A DNA stretch of 64,000 nt. It comes from Taibaiella soli (GTDB lineage: Bacteria; Bacteroidota; Bacteroidia; Chitinophagales; Chitinophagaceae). Under the pieces are notes generated by a model. That model saw only the letters and a program-made list of their open reading frames with translations, was not told the origin of the DNA and did no database searches. The stretch lies in contig NZ_QKTW01000016.1 in NCBI RefSeq assembly GCF_003236175.1, forward strand, positions 190,482-254,481. The letters run 5' to 3'. The position numbers and the translations under genes were made by a program. This document shows positions 7,128-16,830 of this stretch, in pieces. Position 1 is the first letter of the stretch. Every line of letters starts with the position of its first letter.

Positions 7128-9968
7128 CTAGTGCGCTTCCAGCCAGTTTGAACCACTTCCGGTTTCTGCATTTACCGGTACATGATTCGGTAATGCCATT
7201 GCACCTTCCATGCCTTTTTTCACAAGATCTCTCACTTCGTCCAATTCTTCATTTGGCACGTCAAATACCAATTCATCGTGCACCTGGAGGATCATGCGCG
7301 TGCGCAGATTTTTTTTCTTCAGCTCTTTGTGTACATCAATCATCGCCAGTTTAATCATGTCTGCAGCGGTCCCTTGAATCGGCATATTGATTGCATTTCG
7401 TTCCGCATAACCGCGTACTGTCTGATTGGCCGAATGAATATCGCGCAGCCAGCGTTTACGGCCCATCAGCGTTTGTACATAAGTATGTTCTTTCGCAAAA
7501 TGGATAGAACCATCCATGTACTTTTTAATTGCCGGATATTGGGTGAAATAATTATCGATAATGGATTTCGCTTCACTACGGCTGATGCCCAGATTCTCTG
7601 CAAGTCCAAATGCAGACTGACCATAAATAATACCAAAGTTTACCGCTTTGGCATTACGACGCTGTTCAAACGTAACATCAGATTCCGCTACACTGTACAC
7701 TTTCGCAGCTGTTGCTGTATGAATATCTTTACCATCCACGAATGCCTGTATCATGCTTTCGTCACCGCTGATTGCCGCTACAATACGCAGTTCAATCTGA
7801 GAATAATCGGCCGAGATCAGACTCCAGTTTTCAGCACGTGCAATGAATGCTTTACGTATTTCACGGCCACGATCAGTGCGGATCGGTATGTTTTGCAGGT
7901 TCGGATTATTACTACTCAAGCGGCCCGTAACAGCTACTGTTTGATTAAAGCTTGTGTGCACACGACCGGTACGCGGATTGATCAATTGTGGCAATGCATC
8001 AATGTATGTGCTCTTCAGTTTAGTCAGTTCACGATATACCAGAATATCGTCAATGATCTGATGTTTGTTACGCAGCTTTGCCAGCACATCTTCACCGGTT
8101 GCATACTGACCAGTCTTCGTTTTCTTCGCGCCACTGTCTAGTTTCATGAGATCAAACAAGACTTCGCCCAATTGCTTCGGCGAACCGAGATTAAAATTCA
8201 CACCAGCATGCTTGTACACATTTTGTTCTGCTTCACGAATTTCTACTTCCAGTTGTTTGGAATAATCCTGCAAGAATTTCACATCCACACCAACACCTTC
8301 ATATTCGATATCTACGAGTACCGGTACCAGTTTATTCTCTACTTTTTCAAACACATCACGCACCGATTCTTTATCGAGCAACGGTTCAAAAGCATGTTTT
8401 AGTTGCAAAGTAATATCAGCATCTTCTGCAGCATATTCAGCTACCTGTTCTACAGGCACATCGCGCATATTCAGTTGATTCTTGCCTTTCTTGCCGATAA
8501 GTGTTTCAATAGATACTGGCTCATAACCAAGATACTTAACGGCAAGTGCGTCCATACTGCGTTTGCCATCCGGATCAAATACGTAGTTGGCAAGCATTGT
8601 ATCGTACAACGCACCACGAATCTCAAAACCATACCATTTCAGCATGATGAGATCATACTTAATATTCTGCCCAACCCAAACGATATCTTCTCTATCAAAT
8701 AAAGGCTTGAAATGATTCAGAATATCGATTACTTCTTCTTTTACCGTTGGCACAGCAACATAATATCCCTTCGCTTTCTCCCAGCAGAAACTAAAGCCTA
8801 CGAGATCCGCCTGATTCGCGTCGGTGCCGGTTGTTTCGGTATCGAAAGCAATTTCCTTTTGCAACATCAGTTGTTGCACCAAAGCATCAATTTCCGCTTT
8901 GCTGTTTACAAGAATATATTCGTGCGGTGTCGTTTCGATGGTCGCCACATTCGTTGGCAGTTCTTCAATTACTTCAGCGACTACCGTTTCTTTTACTACG
9001 GCAGCAGCAACGACAGGCTGTTGTTTCTGCGGCAGCGGATTCCCAAACAGATCCATTGAAACCGGCGCTGCAGCCTTATCAAATACGTTGTATTCATCAC
9101 CCAGTAAGCGTTTGCCAAGCGCTTTAAATTCAAGCTCTGTAAAAATTTCATTGAGTGCTTCGCGATTCCATTCTTTTACGCGGAAATCTTCTTCGTGAAA
9201 TGAAACCGGAACATTGGTAATAATTGTAGCCAGCTTCTTTGACATGATCGCCAGATCGCGGCCATTGCGCACTTTTTCGCCTAATGCACCTTTAATTTTA
9301 TCTGCGTGTTCCAATACATTTTCAAGTGTATCATATTCTGCCAGCAATTTCGCAGCGGTTTTTTCACCGACTCCCGGAATACCTGGAATATTATCAACCG
9401 CATCACCCATCAACCCCAGAATATCTACAACCTGGTCTACTCGTTTGATATTCCATTTTTCACAGACTTCCTTCGGTCCGAGCACTTCTACACCACCGCC
9501 CTGATAAGATGGCTTGTAAATGAAAATATTATCGCGCACCAGCTGACCATAATCCTTATCGGGCGTTACCATGTAAACGGTATAACCCAGATCTGCGGCT
9601 TCATGTGCCAATGCACCAATCACGTCATCGGCCTCATAACCGTCTTTTTCCATACACGGCAGACTAAATCCATTGACAATGCGTTTGATGTCTGAAAGGG
9701 AACTGATAATATCTTCAGGCGCTTCCTGACGATTGGCTTTGTACTCGGCAAAATCGATATGCCTTTCCGTAGGTGCGTGCGTATCAAAAACCACCGCCAG
9801 ATGGGATGGTTTTTCTTTATTGATGAGATCAATTAATGTAGTGGTAAATCCAAATTGTGCGTTGGTATTGCGACCTGTACTGGTAACACGCGGAACGCGG
9901 ATCAAAGCGTAATAAGCTCTGTAAATAAGCGCCATCGCATCCAGCAGGAAAAGTTTCTTTTCAGACAT
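7128..9968 (-). CDS. polA: DNA polymerase I
   Basis: 946 residues, full length. Residues 1-300 are the 5'-3' exonuclease domain (DALIYRAYYA-like start, YEADDVIGALA, VTPDKDYGQLV, helix-hairpin-helix GIPGVGEKTAAKLL). The proofreading 3'-5' exonuclease domain follows and has an intact Exo I motif DTETTGTD near residue 374, so proofreading should be active, unlike in some relatives. The polymerase domain shows RRNAKAVNFGIIYGQS (O helix), motif A DYSQIELR near 718 and motif C QVHDELVFD near 894. It fills gaps during repair and removes RNA primers. A -7-like box lies only four bases from the start codon. Confidence 0.98.
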   Translation of the reverse strand: MSEKKLFLLDAMALIYRAYYALIRVPRVTSTGRNTNAQFGFTTTLIDLINKEKPSHLAVVFDTHAPTERHIDFAEYKANRQEAPEDIISSLSDIKRIVNGFSLPCMEKDGYEADDVIGALAHEAADLGYTVYMVTPDKDYGQLVRDNIFIYKPSYQGGGVEVLGPKEVCEKWNIKRVDQVVDILGLMGDAVDNIPGIPGVGEKTAAKLLAEYDTLENVLEHADKIKGALGEKVRNGRDLAIMSKKLATIITNVPVSFHEEDFRVKEWNREALNEIFTELEFKALGKRLLGDEYNVFDKAAAPVSMDLFGNPLPQKQQPVVAAAVVKETVVAEVIEELPTNVATIETTPHEYILVNSKAEIDALVQQLMLQKEIAFDTETTGTDANQADLVGFSFCWEKAKGYYVAVPTVKEEVIDILNHFKPLFDREDIVWVGQNIKYDLIMLKWYGFEIRGALYDTMLANYVFDPDGKRSMDALAVKYLGYEPVSIETLIGKKGKNQLNMRDVPVEQVAEYAAEDADITLQLKHAFEPLLDKESVRDVFEKVENKLVPVLVDIEYEGVGVDVKFLQDYSKQLEVEIREAEQNVYKHAGVNFNLGSPKQLGEVLFDLMKLDSGAKKTKTGQYATGEDVLAKLRNKHQIIDDILVYRELTKLKSTYIDALPQLINPRTGRVHTSFNQTVAVTGRLSSNNPNLQNIPIRTDRGREIRKAFIARAENWSLISADYSQIELRIVAAISGDESMIQAFVDGKDIHTATAAKVYSVAESDVTFEQRRNAKAVNFGIIYGQSAFGLAENLGISRSEAKSIIDNYFTQYPAIKKYMDGSIHFAKEHTYVQTLMGRKRWLRDIHSANQTVRGYAERNAINMPIQGTAADMIKLAMIDVHKELKKKNLRTRMILQVHDELVFDVPNEELDEVRDLVKKGMEGAMALPNHVPVNAETGSGSNWLEAH

Positions 9969-9972
9969 GGCG

Positions 9973-9980
9973 CGAAGTTA
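9973..9980 (-). promoter_or_regulatory. Candidate -7 box of polA, close to the start codon
   Basis: TAACTTCG on the minus strand differs at one position from TAnnTTTG and ends four bases before the polA ATG. If used, the mRNA would be leaderless or nearly so. Confidence 0.3.
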
Positions 9981-10095
9981 CCGTTTTTTGCCTTTGCGTT
10001 TTTTCGTTATTTGTGCTTATCGTCCAAAGAAAATGCCAAAATCATTCCCAGAGATTTTCCAATCGCACTCGCAAAAACAAACTATCAAAAACAGC

Positions 10096-10602
10096 CTACC
10101 ATTCGTATTCTTCCCGAACTTTTTTCTCCAATTTCGAAACTAGCAAGTAAGTCGCAGGGCAGCGCGTCACATTGCCTACGAATGTATCATTATAGAGATC
10201 AAACGGCTTCTTATTATGGTGCGGAAACTCACGACAGTCTTTCGGACGGAATTCGTAAACGCTGCATTTATTGGTGGTAAGATCCAGAAACTGGCAAGGA
10301 ACGCTTTTGTTTACCCAATCGCCGGTATCTTCTTCTTTAAAGAGATATTTTTCAATAAACTCTTTCGGCTTCATGTCGAGATGCTTAGAGATACGGATCA
10401 CATCTGTACGGTTCCAGGTTGGCGTCATTGTTTTGCAGCAATTAGCGCACGCAAGGCAATCCACCTCATTCCATACGGCTTTATCTGCTTCGGCTACCAG
10501 TTCCGGCATATCCTCCGGCACTATTTCATCAAGTTTTTGAAGGAAAGTAACCAGTTTTGTTTTGTTGCGCATAGCGTTGCGCTTAAAGCGTTTCAGATCC
10601 AT
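10096..10602 (-). CDS. YkgJ family cysteine cluster protein
   Basis: 168 residues. The N-terminal cluster C49-x2-C52-x2-C55-C56 and later Cys in VPCQF, NKCSVY and KDCREFP match the YkgJ/UPF0153 pattern, thought to bind a metal or Fe-S centre. Role unknown; the family is cytosolic and widespread. It is divergent from the DUF5686 gene and about 130 bases upstream of polA on the same strand, so a shared transcript with polA is possible but not shown. Confidence 0.9.
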   Translation of the reverse strand: MDLKRFKRNAMRNKTKLVTFLQKLDEIVPEDMPELVAEADKAVWNEVDCLACANCCKTMTPTWNRTDVIRISKHLDMKPKEFIEKYLFKEEDTGDWVNKSVPCQFLDLTTNKCSVYEFRPKDCREFPHHNKKPFDLYNDTFVGNVTRCPATYLLVSKLEKKVREEYEW

Positions 10603-10786
10603 ATCTGGTTGTAAATATAAGCGTTTAAGCCGTCTTCTTTTAGCGCCGGAAAACCTTTTTCAACCCTTTCATAATGACTTCATTTTCCTTATCTTACTAG
10701 ACCAAAACATAATAAATGCAAGGAAACGGAATGATTTTTGTAGCACTAATCCGGTAATACTTAATATTTTTCCGCGCGGAGACACT

Positions 10787-13459
10787 ATGAACAGCAAGCT
10801 AAACATATTCATTTTACTATTCCCCTTCCTGCTGATGACTGTTACAGGCTATGCTCAAACCTCCGACAGCACCTTACATCAGACAGATTCTCTACTACGT
10901 GCCGCGGATTCCCTAACTCACATCCTGGATTCCGTTCAAACGAAAGTTCCAAGCAACGATTCCAACGCTATCGACTCTTCAAAGAAAACCGCAATGCCTG
11001 CAGCTGCTAATGGCGGATATGAAATAAAGGGTTCGATAAAAGATAAAAATACAGGCGAGGGCATTCCTTTTGCAACAGTCTTTTTCCCGCATTCCGGCAT
11101 TGGCACACCTGCCGATCTTGAGGGTAATTTTATATTTCAGTTTAGTGTACCGCCAAATGATACCCTAAGAGTACAGGCACTGGGCTATGATGCCTATTAC
11201 AGGCTTATTGACCGCAGCAAAAAACAACAGACATTCTATATTGAACTGGAACGGGGATCAAATGAACTCAATGAAGTGGTTGTGCATGCCGGCGAAGATC
11301 CTGCATTGCTGCTACTGAAAAAGATCATTGCGCATAAACCGATGAACAATCCAGACCGCGTTTCCAATTACAAATACAATGTATACAACAAGCTGGAAGT
11401 AGATATTCAACGGCTGTCGAAAAAACAGTTTGAAAGCTTGCCGGTGCCCATGATGAAAAAATTCAGCTTCATCTATGACAATCTGGATACGACTTCTGAA
11501 GCAAAACCATTTCTTCCGTTTTACCTGACGGAAACCATTTCTGATTATTATTTCCAGCGTGAACCGAAGAAAACAAAGGAATTTATCAAGGCCAATCAAC
11601 TGAAAGGCGTCGACAATCAGAGCATCACGCAGTTTTTGGGCAGTATGTACCAGGATGTAAATTCTTACGACAATTTCATTCCCGTATTCAATAAAGAATT
11701 CGTGAGTCCCATCAGTAACGCCGGGGCAATGTATTATAAATACAAAATCAAAGACACGCAGACAGCTTACGGTCACCAAATAGTGCTTGTACAGTTCTCT
11801 CCGCGCCGCAATGGTGAAAACTGTTTCTATGGTGACTTCTGGGTGGTTGATTCTGTATATGCATTGCAACGCATTTCGATGGAAGTTCCTAAAGATGCAA
11901 ATGTAAACTGGGTCAACAGAGTAAGCCTGTACCAGGAGTTTGCACCAGTACATGACACACTCTGGTTTTGTGTAAAGAATAAATTTATCGCTGATTTTGT
12001 AGGTCCTTATGGCGCCAAGCTACCCGGACTCATTGGGCGGAAAACTACACTCTATCAAAACATCGTTGTAAACGACACAAGTGTTTCAAATGTGGTAAAC
12101 GACTCCAAACTAAAGCAGGATGTATATGTCGCAGATTCAGCACGACACATGAATGAAGATTTTTGGTCAAATGCCCGCCCGGATTCCCTCAGTAAAAATG
12201 AAAAAGCGATCTATCATATGCTGGATACGCTGGACAATATGCCGCTGTTTATGACCTACAAAAACACGCTTAAGTTTTTGACAATCGGTAAAAAAGAATT
12301 TGGCCCGATTGAGTACGGTCCGGTTTGGAATATCTACAGTCACAACCCAATTGAAGGCAACCGGTTCCGCATTGACATTGGTACAACACCAGTTTTGTTT
12401 AAAGACGTTTATCTGAAGGGGCACCTCGCTTACGGCACGCAGGATCAGCGTTTCAAATACGGGCTGAGTGGCCTCTGGCTATTGCAGCGTGAGCCCAAAC
12501 CTCGTGTGTATATCTACGCTTCGTACATACACGATGTTGACCGCAGCACCAACTATTATGATGAAGTAAGCACGGATAACATTTTCAGCACCATCGCCCG
12601 CAAACATTATATCCCATGGAAGCTGGCATTTGTAAACGAAGCTCGTTTTGAGTTTTTCAAATCATACAACAGCGGCTTTAGTCACATGGTTTATGGCATT
12701 CATAAAGACTTTACACCTTATGCACCACTGCCTTCTGCAGGTATTTTCTGGGATGATGATGGCGCACCAACATCAAATGTTGTTGCTACAGAAGTGGGCG
12801 TACGCCTGCGCTATGCTTACAAAGAAAAATTTCTTACCGGTAATTATCAGCGCGTAAGTCTGGGCAGTAAATATCCGATCGTAGAGATCCGCTATGGTTT
12901 AGGTTTAAAAGATGTGTGGAAGAGCAACTATTCTTACAATCGTGCATCCATCAGCGTCTCCGATAAGGTGAAGATTCCCCCGCTTGGCTCTATTTACTAC
13001 AATTTCTTTGCGGGAAAATACTGGGGCACATTACCATATCCATTGTTGGAAATCTTACCGGGCAACGAATATTACTACTACAACAAGTATGCATTCTCCA
13101 TGATGAACCGGTACGAATTTATCGCCGATCAATATGTAGGATTCAATATCGAACACACAATTGGCGGTGGCATTTTCAATTATATTCCGTACCTGAAAAA
13201 AGCCAAGCTGCGCCAGTTCTGGACAGCCAAAGGCGTAATTGGTTCACTGAGCGATGCAAACACTGCACTCAATTTTAATAAAGGTTATGAATTCCGAACA
13301 CTTGCCGGTCACCCATACATTGAGCTCGGCACCGGCGTAGAAAATATCTTCCAGATATTACGCATCGATTTTGTGTGGCGTGTTACACCAAAAGCATTAC
13401 CCAATGAACCTAAAGAAAAATACTTCGGCATCTTCGGCAGTATCAAATTCAACTTCTAA
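10787..13459 (+). CDS. DUF5686 outer-membrane protein with carboxypeptidase-regulatory-like domain
   Basis: The ATG at 10787 starts a clean signal peptide (residues 1-24, ending TGYAQ); the longer in-frame ORF from 10562 overlaps the YkgJ gene and is rejected. The 890-residue product has a Ser/Asp-rich stretch, a CarboxypepD_reg-like domain at about 78-150 (IKGSIKDKNTGEGIPFATVF), then the long DUF5686 region ending in aromatic-rich beta strands and a terminal Phe (FGSIKFNF), typical of an outer-membrane barrel. Function unknown; the domain pair is characteristic of Bacteroidota surface proteins. Confidence 0.9.
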   Translation: MNSKLNIFILLFPFLLMTVTGYAQTSDSTLHQTDSLLRAADSLTHILDSVQTKVPSNDSNAIDSSKKTAMPAAANGGYEIKGSIKDKNTGEGIPFATVFFPHSGIGTPADLEGNFIFQFSVPPNDTLRVQALGYDAYYRLIDRSKKQQTFYIELERGSNELNEVVVHAGEDPALLLLKKIIAHKPMNNPDRVSNYKYNVYNKLEVDIQRLSKKQFESLPVPMMKKFSFIYDNLDTTSEAKPFLPFYLTETISDYYFQREPKKTKEFIKANQLKGVDNQSITQFLGSMYQDVNSYDNFIPVFNKEFVSPISNAGAMYYKYKIKDTQTAYGHQIVLVQFSPRRNGENCFYGDFWVVDSVYALQRISMEVPKDANVNWVNRVSLYQEFAPVHDTLWFCVKNKFIADFVGPYGAKLPGLIGRKTTLYQNIVVNDTSVSNVVNDSKLKQDVYVADSARHMNEDFWSNARPDSLSKNEKAIYHMLDTLDNMPLFMTYKNTLKFLTIGKKEFGPIEYGPVWNIYSHNPIEGNRFRIDIGTTPVLFKDVYLKGHLAYGTQDQRFKYGLSGLWLLQREPKPRVYIYASYIHDVDRSTNYYDEVSTDNIFSTIARKHYIPWKLAFVNEARFEFFKSYNSGFSHMVYGIHKDFTPYAPLPSAGIFWDDDGAPTSNVVATEVGVRLRYAYKEKFLTGNYQRVSLGSKYPIVEIRYGLGLKDVWKSNYSYNRASISVSDKVKIPPLGSIYYNFFAGKYWGTLPYPLLEILPGNEYYYYNKYAFSMMNRYEFIADQYVGFNIEHTIGGGIFNYIPYLKKAKLRQFWTAKGVIGSLSDANTALNFNKGYEFRTLAGHPYIELGTGVENIFQILRIDFVWRVTPKALPNEPKEKYFGIFGSIKFNF

Positions 13460-13554
13460 AAAATTTCTTCGGTCCGGGCGATATACCGCCAATCAGGCTT
13501 CGGTGGCGATAGCACCGTTCAGCTTCGTCTCATTGTTCCACTTTGCTTCTACTA

Positions 13555-13897
13555 ATACCAATTGACCATCAAAAAATGGTATAATTGTGTAAAGAAGGAT
13601 TTACGGAACACCACCGGCCTAAGGAAACGTAGGCGTTAAAAAATGAAATGCATACAGCGGCCGCAATTATGATGGTGAACGGGGCGTACAGATCAATTAT
13701 AGATTGGCCAGGAACCGGTATAAAGCAGCATAGTAAGCTTTAATAATTGCAGCGAAATGCCTTTTCATTTTAGCCGTAGTTTCCTTCAGCCTTGAACTTT
13801 TGGTTACTTTTGCTTCAAGGCAAAAGTGACAGAAAACACCTCTGTAAAATTGATTGATCGGAAATTTTTAATGCCATTTTTGAAGTTCAATTGGTAT
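13555..13897. other. Gene-free stretch bounded by 11-bp inverted repeats
   Basis: In the 443-base gap 13460-13902, ATACCAATTGA (13555-13565) is the exact reverse complement of 13887-13897. Inside lie a short barrel-protein remnant and the hairpin GTTACTTTTGC / GCAAAAGTGAC (13803-13813, 13820-13830). No intact gene. It may be a small insertion or decayed sequence. Confidence 0.45.
13647..13733 (+). pseudogene. Remnant of an outer-membrane barrel protein C-terminus
   Basis: The frame starting at 13647 encodes NAYSGRNYDGERGVQINY followed by RLARNRYKAA and a stop, which looks like the last strands of a TonB-dependent receptor or similar barrel. An in-frame stop sits directly upstream at 13644, and no start or further homologous sequence is visible. 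Interpretation as a gene relic is by eye. Confidence 0.35.
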
Positions 13898-13902
13898 AAC
13901 CG

Positions 13903-14832
13903 CTAATGCGGTTGAAACATAAATCCTACCACTTCCATCAATAACGCAATGCCCAGATGCACAATCACACCTCCATAGATTGACCGTGTTCTATAAGCGA
14001 GTATACCTAAAATATATCCACCCAAAAACGAACTGGCGGCTTCTCCCAGCGGTTTATCAAAATGGATGGCCACATAGAAAACACACATTGGCAGGATAGC
14101 TTTGTAATCAACAAAACGGGCAAATGCAAGAATCAGAAAACCTCTGAAGAAAAATTCAGTAACAACATAGTCGCTACAATAAACGAGCTCGTAAAAAAAA
14201 GTGTACCAGTTTTTATGTGGCAGATTCGGCGGAAAATTGAGAAAAATAGCACGCGGGTAAACTTGCAAAAAATCAGGCTGACGACCAGCTATCAGCAATA
14301 GCGGCAGCATAAATAACAGCAGATAAAAATAGGGGCGCAACACCACACCCTTCGCATGAAATCCATATACGGGCTGGTTCTTACGATCTACAAAAAACCA
14401 ATAAACAGCACAGGGAATAAACAGAAATACAAACCCAACAAGATTGGCCACAATTTTATATGCCCAGGTCTGGTATTCCCAGGAAACATGCGCATCGATC
14501 CAATATCGTTGTTGAAAAAACCAAGCACGCACTGAAAATAAAACGACCGCGAGAACGATCATCGCCCACAATTTTCCGCTACGCAATCTTTTATCCTTCT
14601 GGTCTACCGCTATCTGCAATAACCACGCGCCACCAAACGCCACAGCATACAGCGCTATATATTTTAACAATCTGGTGGTCGGATTGAAATCGTATTTGAT
14701 ATAGGTATACTCAAAATTGTAGCGGAAGTTGATGAATAAGATCAACACGCTAAAAAGCGTTGCCAGCAACAGATAGCGCTTATTACATTCTTCCTTGAGG
14801 TGCGAAGTGAGGTATCCTATTATTTTTTTCAT
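13903..14832 (-). CDS. CPBP family intramembrane protein (Rce1/CAAX protease-like)
   Basis: 309 residues with about eight membrane segments. The CPBP core is at the C-terminus: motif 1 as TEFFFRGF, motif 2 as FYVAIH and motif 3 as VIVHLGIA. The family consensus is EExxxR, FxxxH and HxxxN; here the first Glu is Thr and the last Asn is Ala. Since the first Glu is the catalytic residue in characterised Rce1, activity is uncertain, although the xEFFFRG form is common in bacteria. Members act in the inner membrane as proteases or immunity-like proteins. No neighbour clarifies the role. Confidence 0.85.
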   Translation of the reverse strand: MKKIIGYLTSHLKEECNKRYLLLATLFSVLILFINFRYNFEYTYIKYDFNPTTRLLKYIALYAVAFGGAWLLQIAVDQKDKRLRSGKLWAMIVLAVVLFSVRAWFFQQRYWIDAHVSWEYQTWAYKIVANLVGFVFLFIPCAVYWFFVDRKNQPVYGFHAKGVVLRPYFYLLLFMLPLLLIAGRQPDFLQVYPRAIFLNFPPNLPHKNWYTFFYELVYCSDYVVTEFFFRGFLILAFARFVDYKAILPMCVFYVAIHFDKPLGEAASSFLGGYILGILAYRTRSIYGGVIVHLGIALLMEVVGFMFQPH

Positions 14833-15042
14833 TTCCTAAAACAAATGCGCCCGAAGATAGCTCTATGTAATGTAAACAGATAAGTGAATTTTTTGATTTT
14901 TTTAATTGAAACCAAAAACGAAGATCGCTGCTATGCCATTTGCCGCCATAATAGATTCATTCAGGGATTTAACGTGTCCATACGAAATCATATAGCCCCG
15001 TATAGATAACCATCGACACAAAAAAACTGGCAGCAAATTTGT

Positions 15043-15222
15043 ATGCTACTTTATTTGGATAGAGTGATAAAAGAGTTGATTTCAGACCAAGAAAAAGAAT
15101 TTTTCATCGAAGCGATCTGTGGCCGCAGTGAGGGATTTTGTATTCCCCGAAGAAAAAGAATACAGCACAGCATAGTGCAAACAATGCCGTTAATCGGAGA
15201 AAAAATTTTTAACACTAAATGA
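15043..15222 (+). CDS. Possible small protein upstream of the TPR-like gene (59 aa)
   Basis: An ATG at 15043 opens a 59-codon frame ending TGA at 15220-15222, six bases before the next start. The product has coding-like composition (LDRVIKELISDQEKEFFIEA, then a basic segment CIPRRKRIQHS) and no membrane segment or known motif. Its position right before a same-strand gene suggests an operon. It is the only candidate gene in the gap 14833-15228. No ribosome-binding site is visible. Confidence 0.4.
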   Translation: MLLYLDRVIKELISDQEKEFFIEAICGRSEGFCIPRRKRIQHSIVQTMPLIGEKIFNTK

Positions 15223-15228
15223 CCTGCG

Positions 15229-16218
15229 ATGATTCGAACTAAACGAATACTTCTCTTGGGAAGCATTAGCCTCTTCTTATGTTTTGCGGTGAACGTTTTC
15301 GCCGAGAAACCGATCGTAAAATATTACGAATATGCCAGTAAAGCCCGATATTACTATTACCTCGGCAAGTATAAAACAGCAGTTAGATTACTAGACAGCG
15401 CATTTAGTATGTCCCAAGTAACTCCATTATACCCCGACTATTACTGCATGTCGCTCTGCTACTTGAAACTCCATAAAAAGAAAAAAGCGGTTGATTATCT
15501 GGAGCGCTGCATCAAAGGACAGGTGCGCAGAGGGCTACTCAATGTACAATATAGGGTTGAAGACAGTACTTTTGAAATTAAAACCCAGGTATTCGCGTTT
15601 ATTCAAAAAGACCCAGAAACGCGACAGAAAATAAGCAGCCTGTTACGATCCTTATATGAATATAAATACATGGATACTGCAATATCCCTACTGAATGATT
15701 CTGTAGAGTACTACTTCGCAAACGATTCTTATTGGTATACAGAGCAGAACCGCCAAAATCTCTTGAAGAGTGGATCAAACGCCCTTATTTACATAGATAC
15801 AGTTCATTTGAGAAATCATGAAGACGTACAAAAAGGATTTGTCGACTTTATTAAACGAAACGGTTATCCAGGACTTCGAAAAGCTGGTGTAGAAATAATG
15901 ATTGCACCACTTGCCCATCTTTCAAAAGAAAGGAAAGATGAGCTTTTACCCATTCTGGAAAAAGCTTGGGAAGAAGGAAATATGACGCCAGAAGATTATG
16001 GATTTTTTCTGGAGCGAAGAAAAATGGACGACGGCGGTAGCTGGTGTGGTGATTACTATGTTATTCATACAGTCTGTAATGCCAACGAATGGCCGAGAAT
16101 CAGAGCTAACCGCCGCTCTATTGGGCTCAGCGATTACCTGGACTGGGGCGATTACTTTATGACTACATTCAGCAAGCCAAGAAGTGAGCTTCCGTGGGTA
16201 AAAAAACATCTTAAATGA
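15229..16218 (+). CDS. Exported protein with TPR-like N-terminus, function unknown
   Basis: 329 residues. A signal peptide is clear (RILLLGSISLFLCFAVNVFA, residues 6-25). Residues about 35-105 read as two tetratricopeptide-like helical repeats (ARYYYYLGKYKTAVRLLDSA and YCMSLCYLKLHKKKKAVDYL). The remainder is helical with no motif I recognise and ends in a basic tail. Likely a periplasmic or lipid-free secreted scaffold. It follows a possible 59-residue gene by six bases and is followed by a strong bidirectional terminator. Confidence 0.75.
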   Translation: MIRTKRILLLGSISLFLCFAVNVFAEKPIVKYYEYASKARYYYYLGKYKTAVRLLDSAFSMSQVTPLYPDYYCMSLCYLKLHKKKKAVDYLERCIKGQVRRGLLNVQYRVEDSTFEIKTQVFAFIQKDPETRQKISSLLRSLYEYKYMDTAISLLNDSVEYYFANDSYWYTEQNRQNLLKSGSNALIYIDTVHLRNHEDVQKGFVDFIKRNGYPGLRKAGVEIMIAPLAHLSKERKDELLPILEKAWEEGNMTPEDYGFFLERRKMDDGGSWCGDYYVIHTVCNANEWPRIRANRRSIGLSDYLDWGDYFMTTFSKPRSELPWVKKHLK

Positions 16219-16288
16219 TCATTCCACAAAATGGAGTTTCAGAATGACTGTGCGCAATTAAACACTACGGTATGTACGACCTTTTATA

Positions 16289-16321
16289 AAGAAACGTCTG
16301 ATGAAACATCAGACGTTTCTT
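16289..16321. terminator. Bidirectional terminator
   Basis: Perfect 15-bp arms (16289-16303 and 16307-16321) with loop AAA between the convergent TPR-like gene and bcp. The stem carries the word GTCTGATG/CATCAGAC that recurs in other gaps. Confidence 0.85.
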
Positions 16322-16332
16322 ATAGCTCATAA

Positions 16333-16797
16333 TTAGTTCATACCCCACAGTTCCAATATCTGCTCTGTGTGATTCTTGGTGTCTACTTTTTCAATGATAT
16401 GATCAATGACGCCGTCTTCGTTTATAAGAAACGTTACCCGGTGCGTGCCCATGTACGTACGACCCATAAATTTTTTTTCACCCCACACGCCGTAAAGCTC
16501 CACTAGCTGCTTTTCAGGATCAGCTAAAAGCGTAAATGGAAGACTGTATTTGTCTTCAAATTTCTTGTGCTTTTTCTCCGTATCAATACTAACACCAAGC
16601 ACTACGATTTTCTTTTTCTTCAGAAGCGCAATGTTATCACGCAGATTGCAAGCCTGTGCCGTGCAACCCGGCGTATCATCTTTCGGATAGAAATACAATG
16701 CTACTTTTTTCCCTTTAAAATCGTGCAAAGACACCGGTTTACCATCCTGGTCATTAATCGTAAAATCTGGCGCTGTTGCGCCTTCTGTCAGTTTCAT
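16333..16797 (-). CDS. bcp: Thioredoxin-dependent thiol peroxidase (peroxiredoxin Q/Bcp)
   Basis: 154 residues, the usual length. The peroxidatic Cys45 lies in DDTPGCTAQAC and the resolving Cys50 is five residues on, the same spacing and numbering as E. coli Bcp. It reduces hydroperoxides in the cytoplasm using thioredoxin. Single gene, ended by the hairpin at 16289-16321; the M23 peptidase gene lies 33 bases upstream on the same strand. Confidence 0.97.
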   Translation of the reverse strand: MKLTEGATAPDFTINDQDGKPVSLHDFKGKKVALYFYPKDDTPGCTAQACNLRDNIALLKKKKIVVLGVSIDTEKKHKKFEDKYSLPFTLLADPEKQLVELYGVWGEKKFMGRTYMGTHRVTFLINEDGVIDHIIEKVDTKNHTEQILELWGMN

Positions 16798-16830
16798 GTA
16801 TTATTCGTTTAAAACTTTTCTGTATAAAAT

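Noticed and set aside
10562-10786. Longer N-terminus for the DUF5686 protein
   Set aside because: It would overlap the YkgJ gene and place the signal peptide 75 residues inside the protein.
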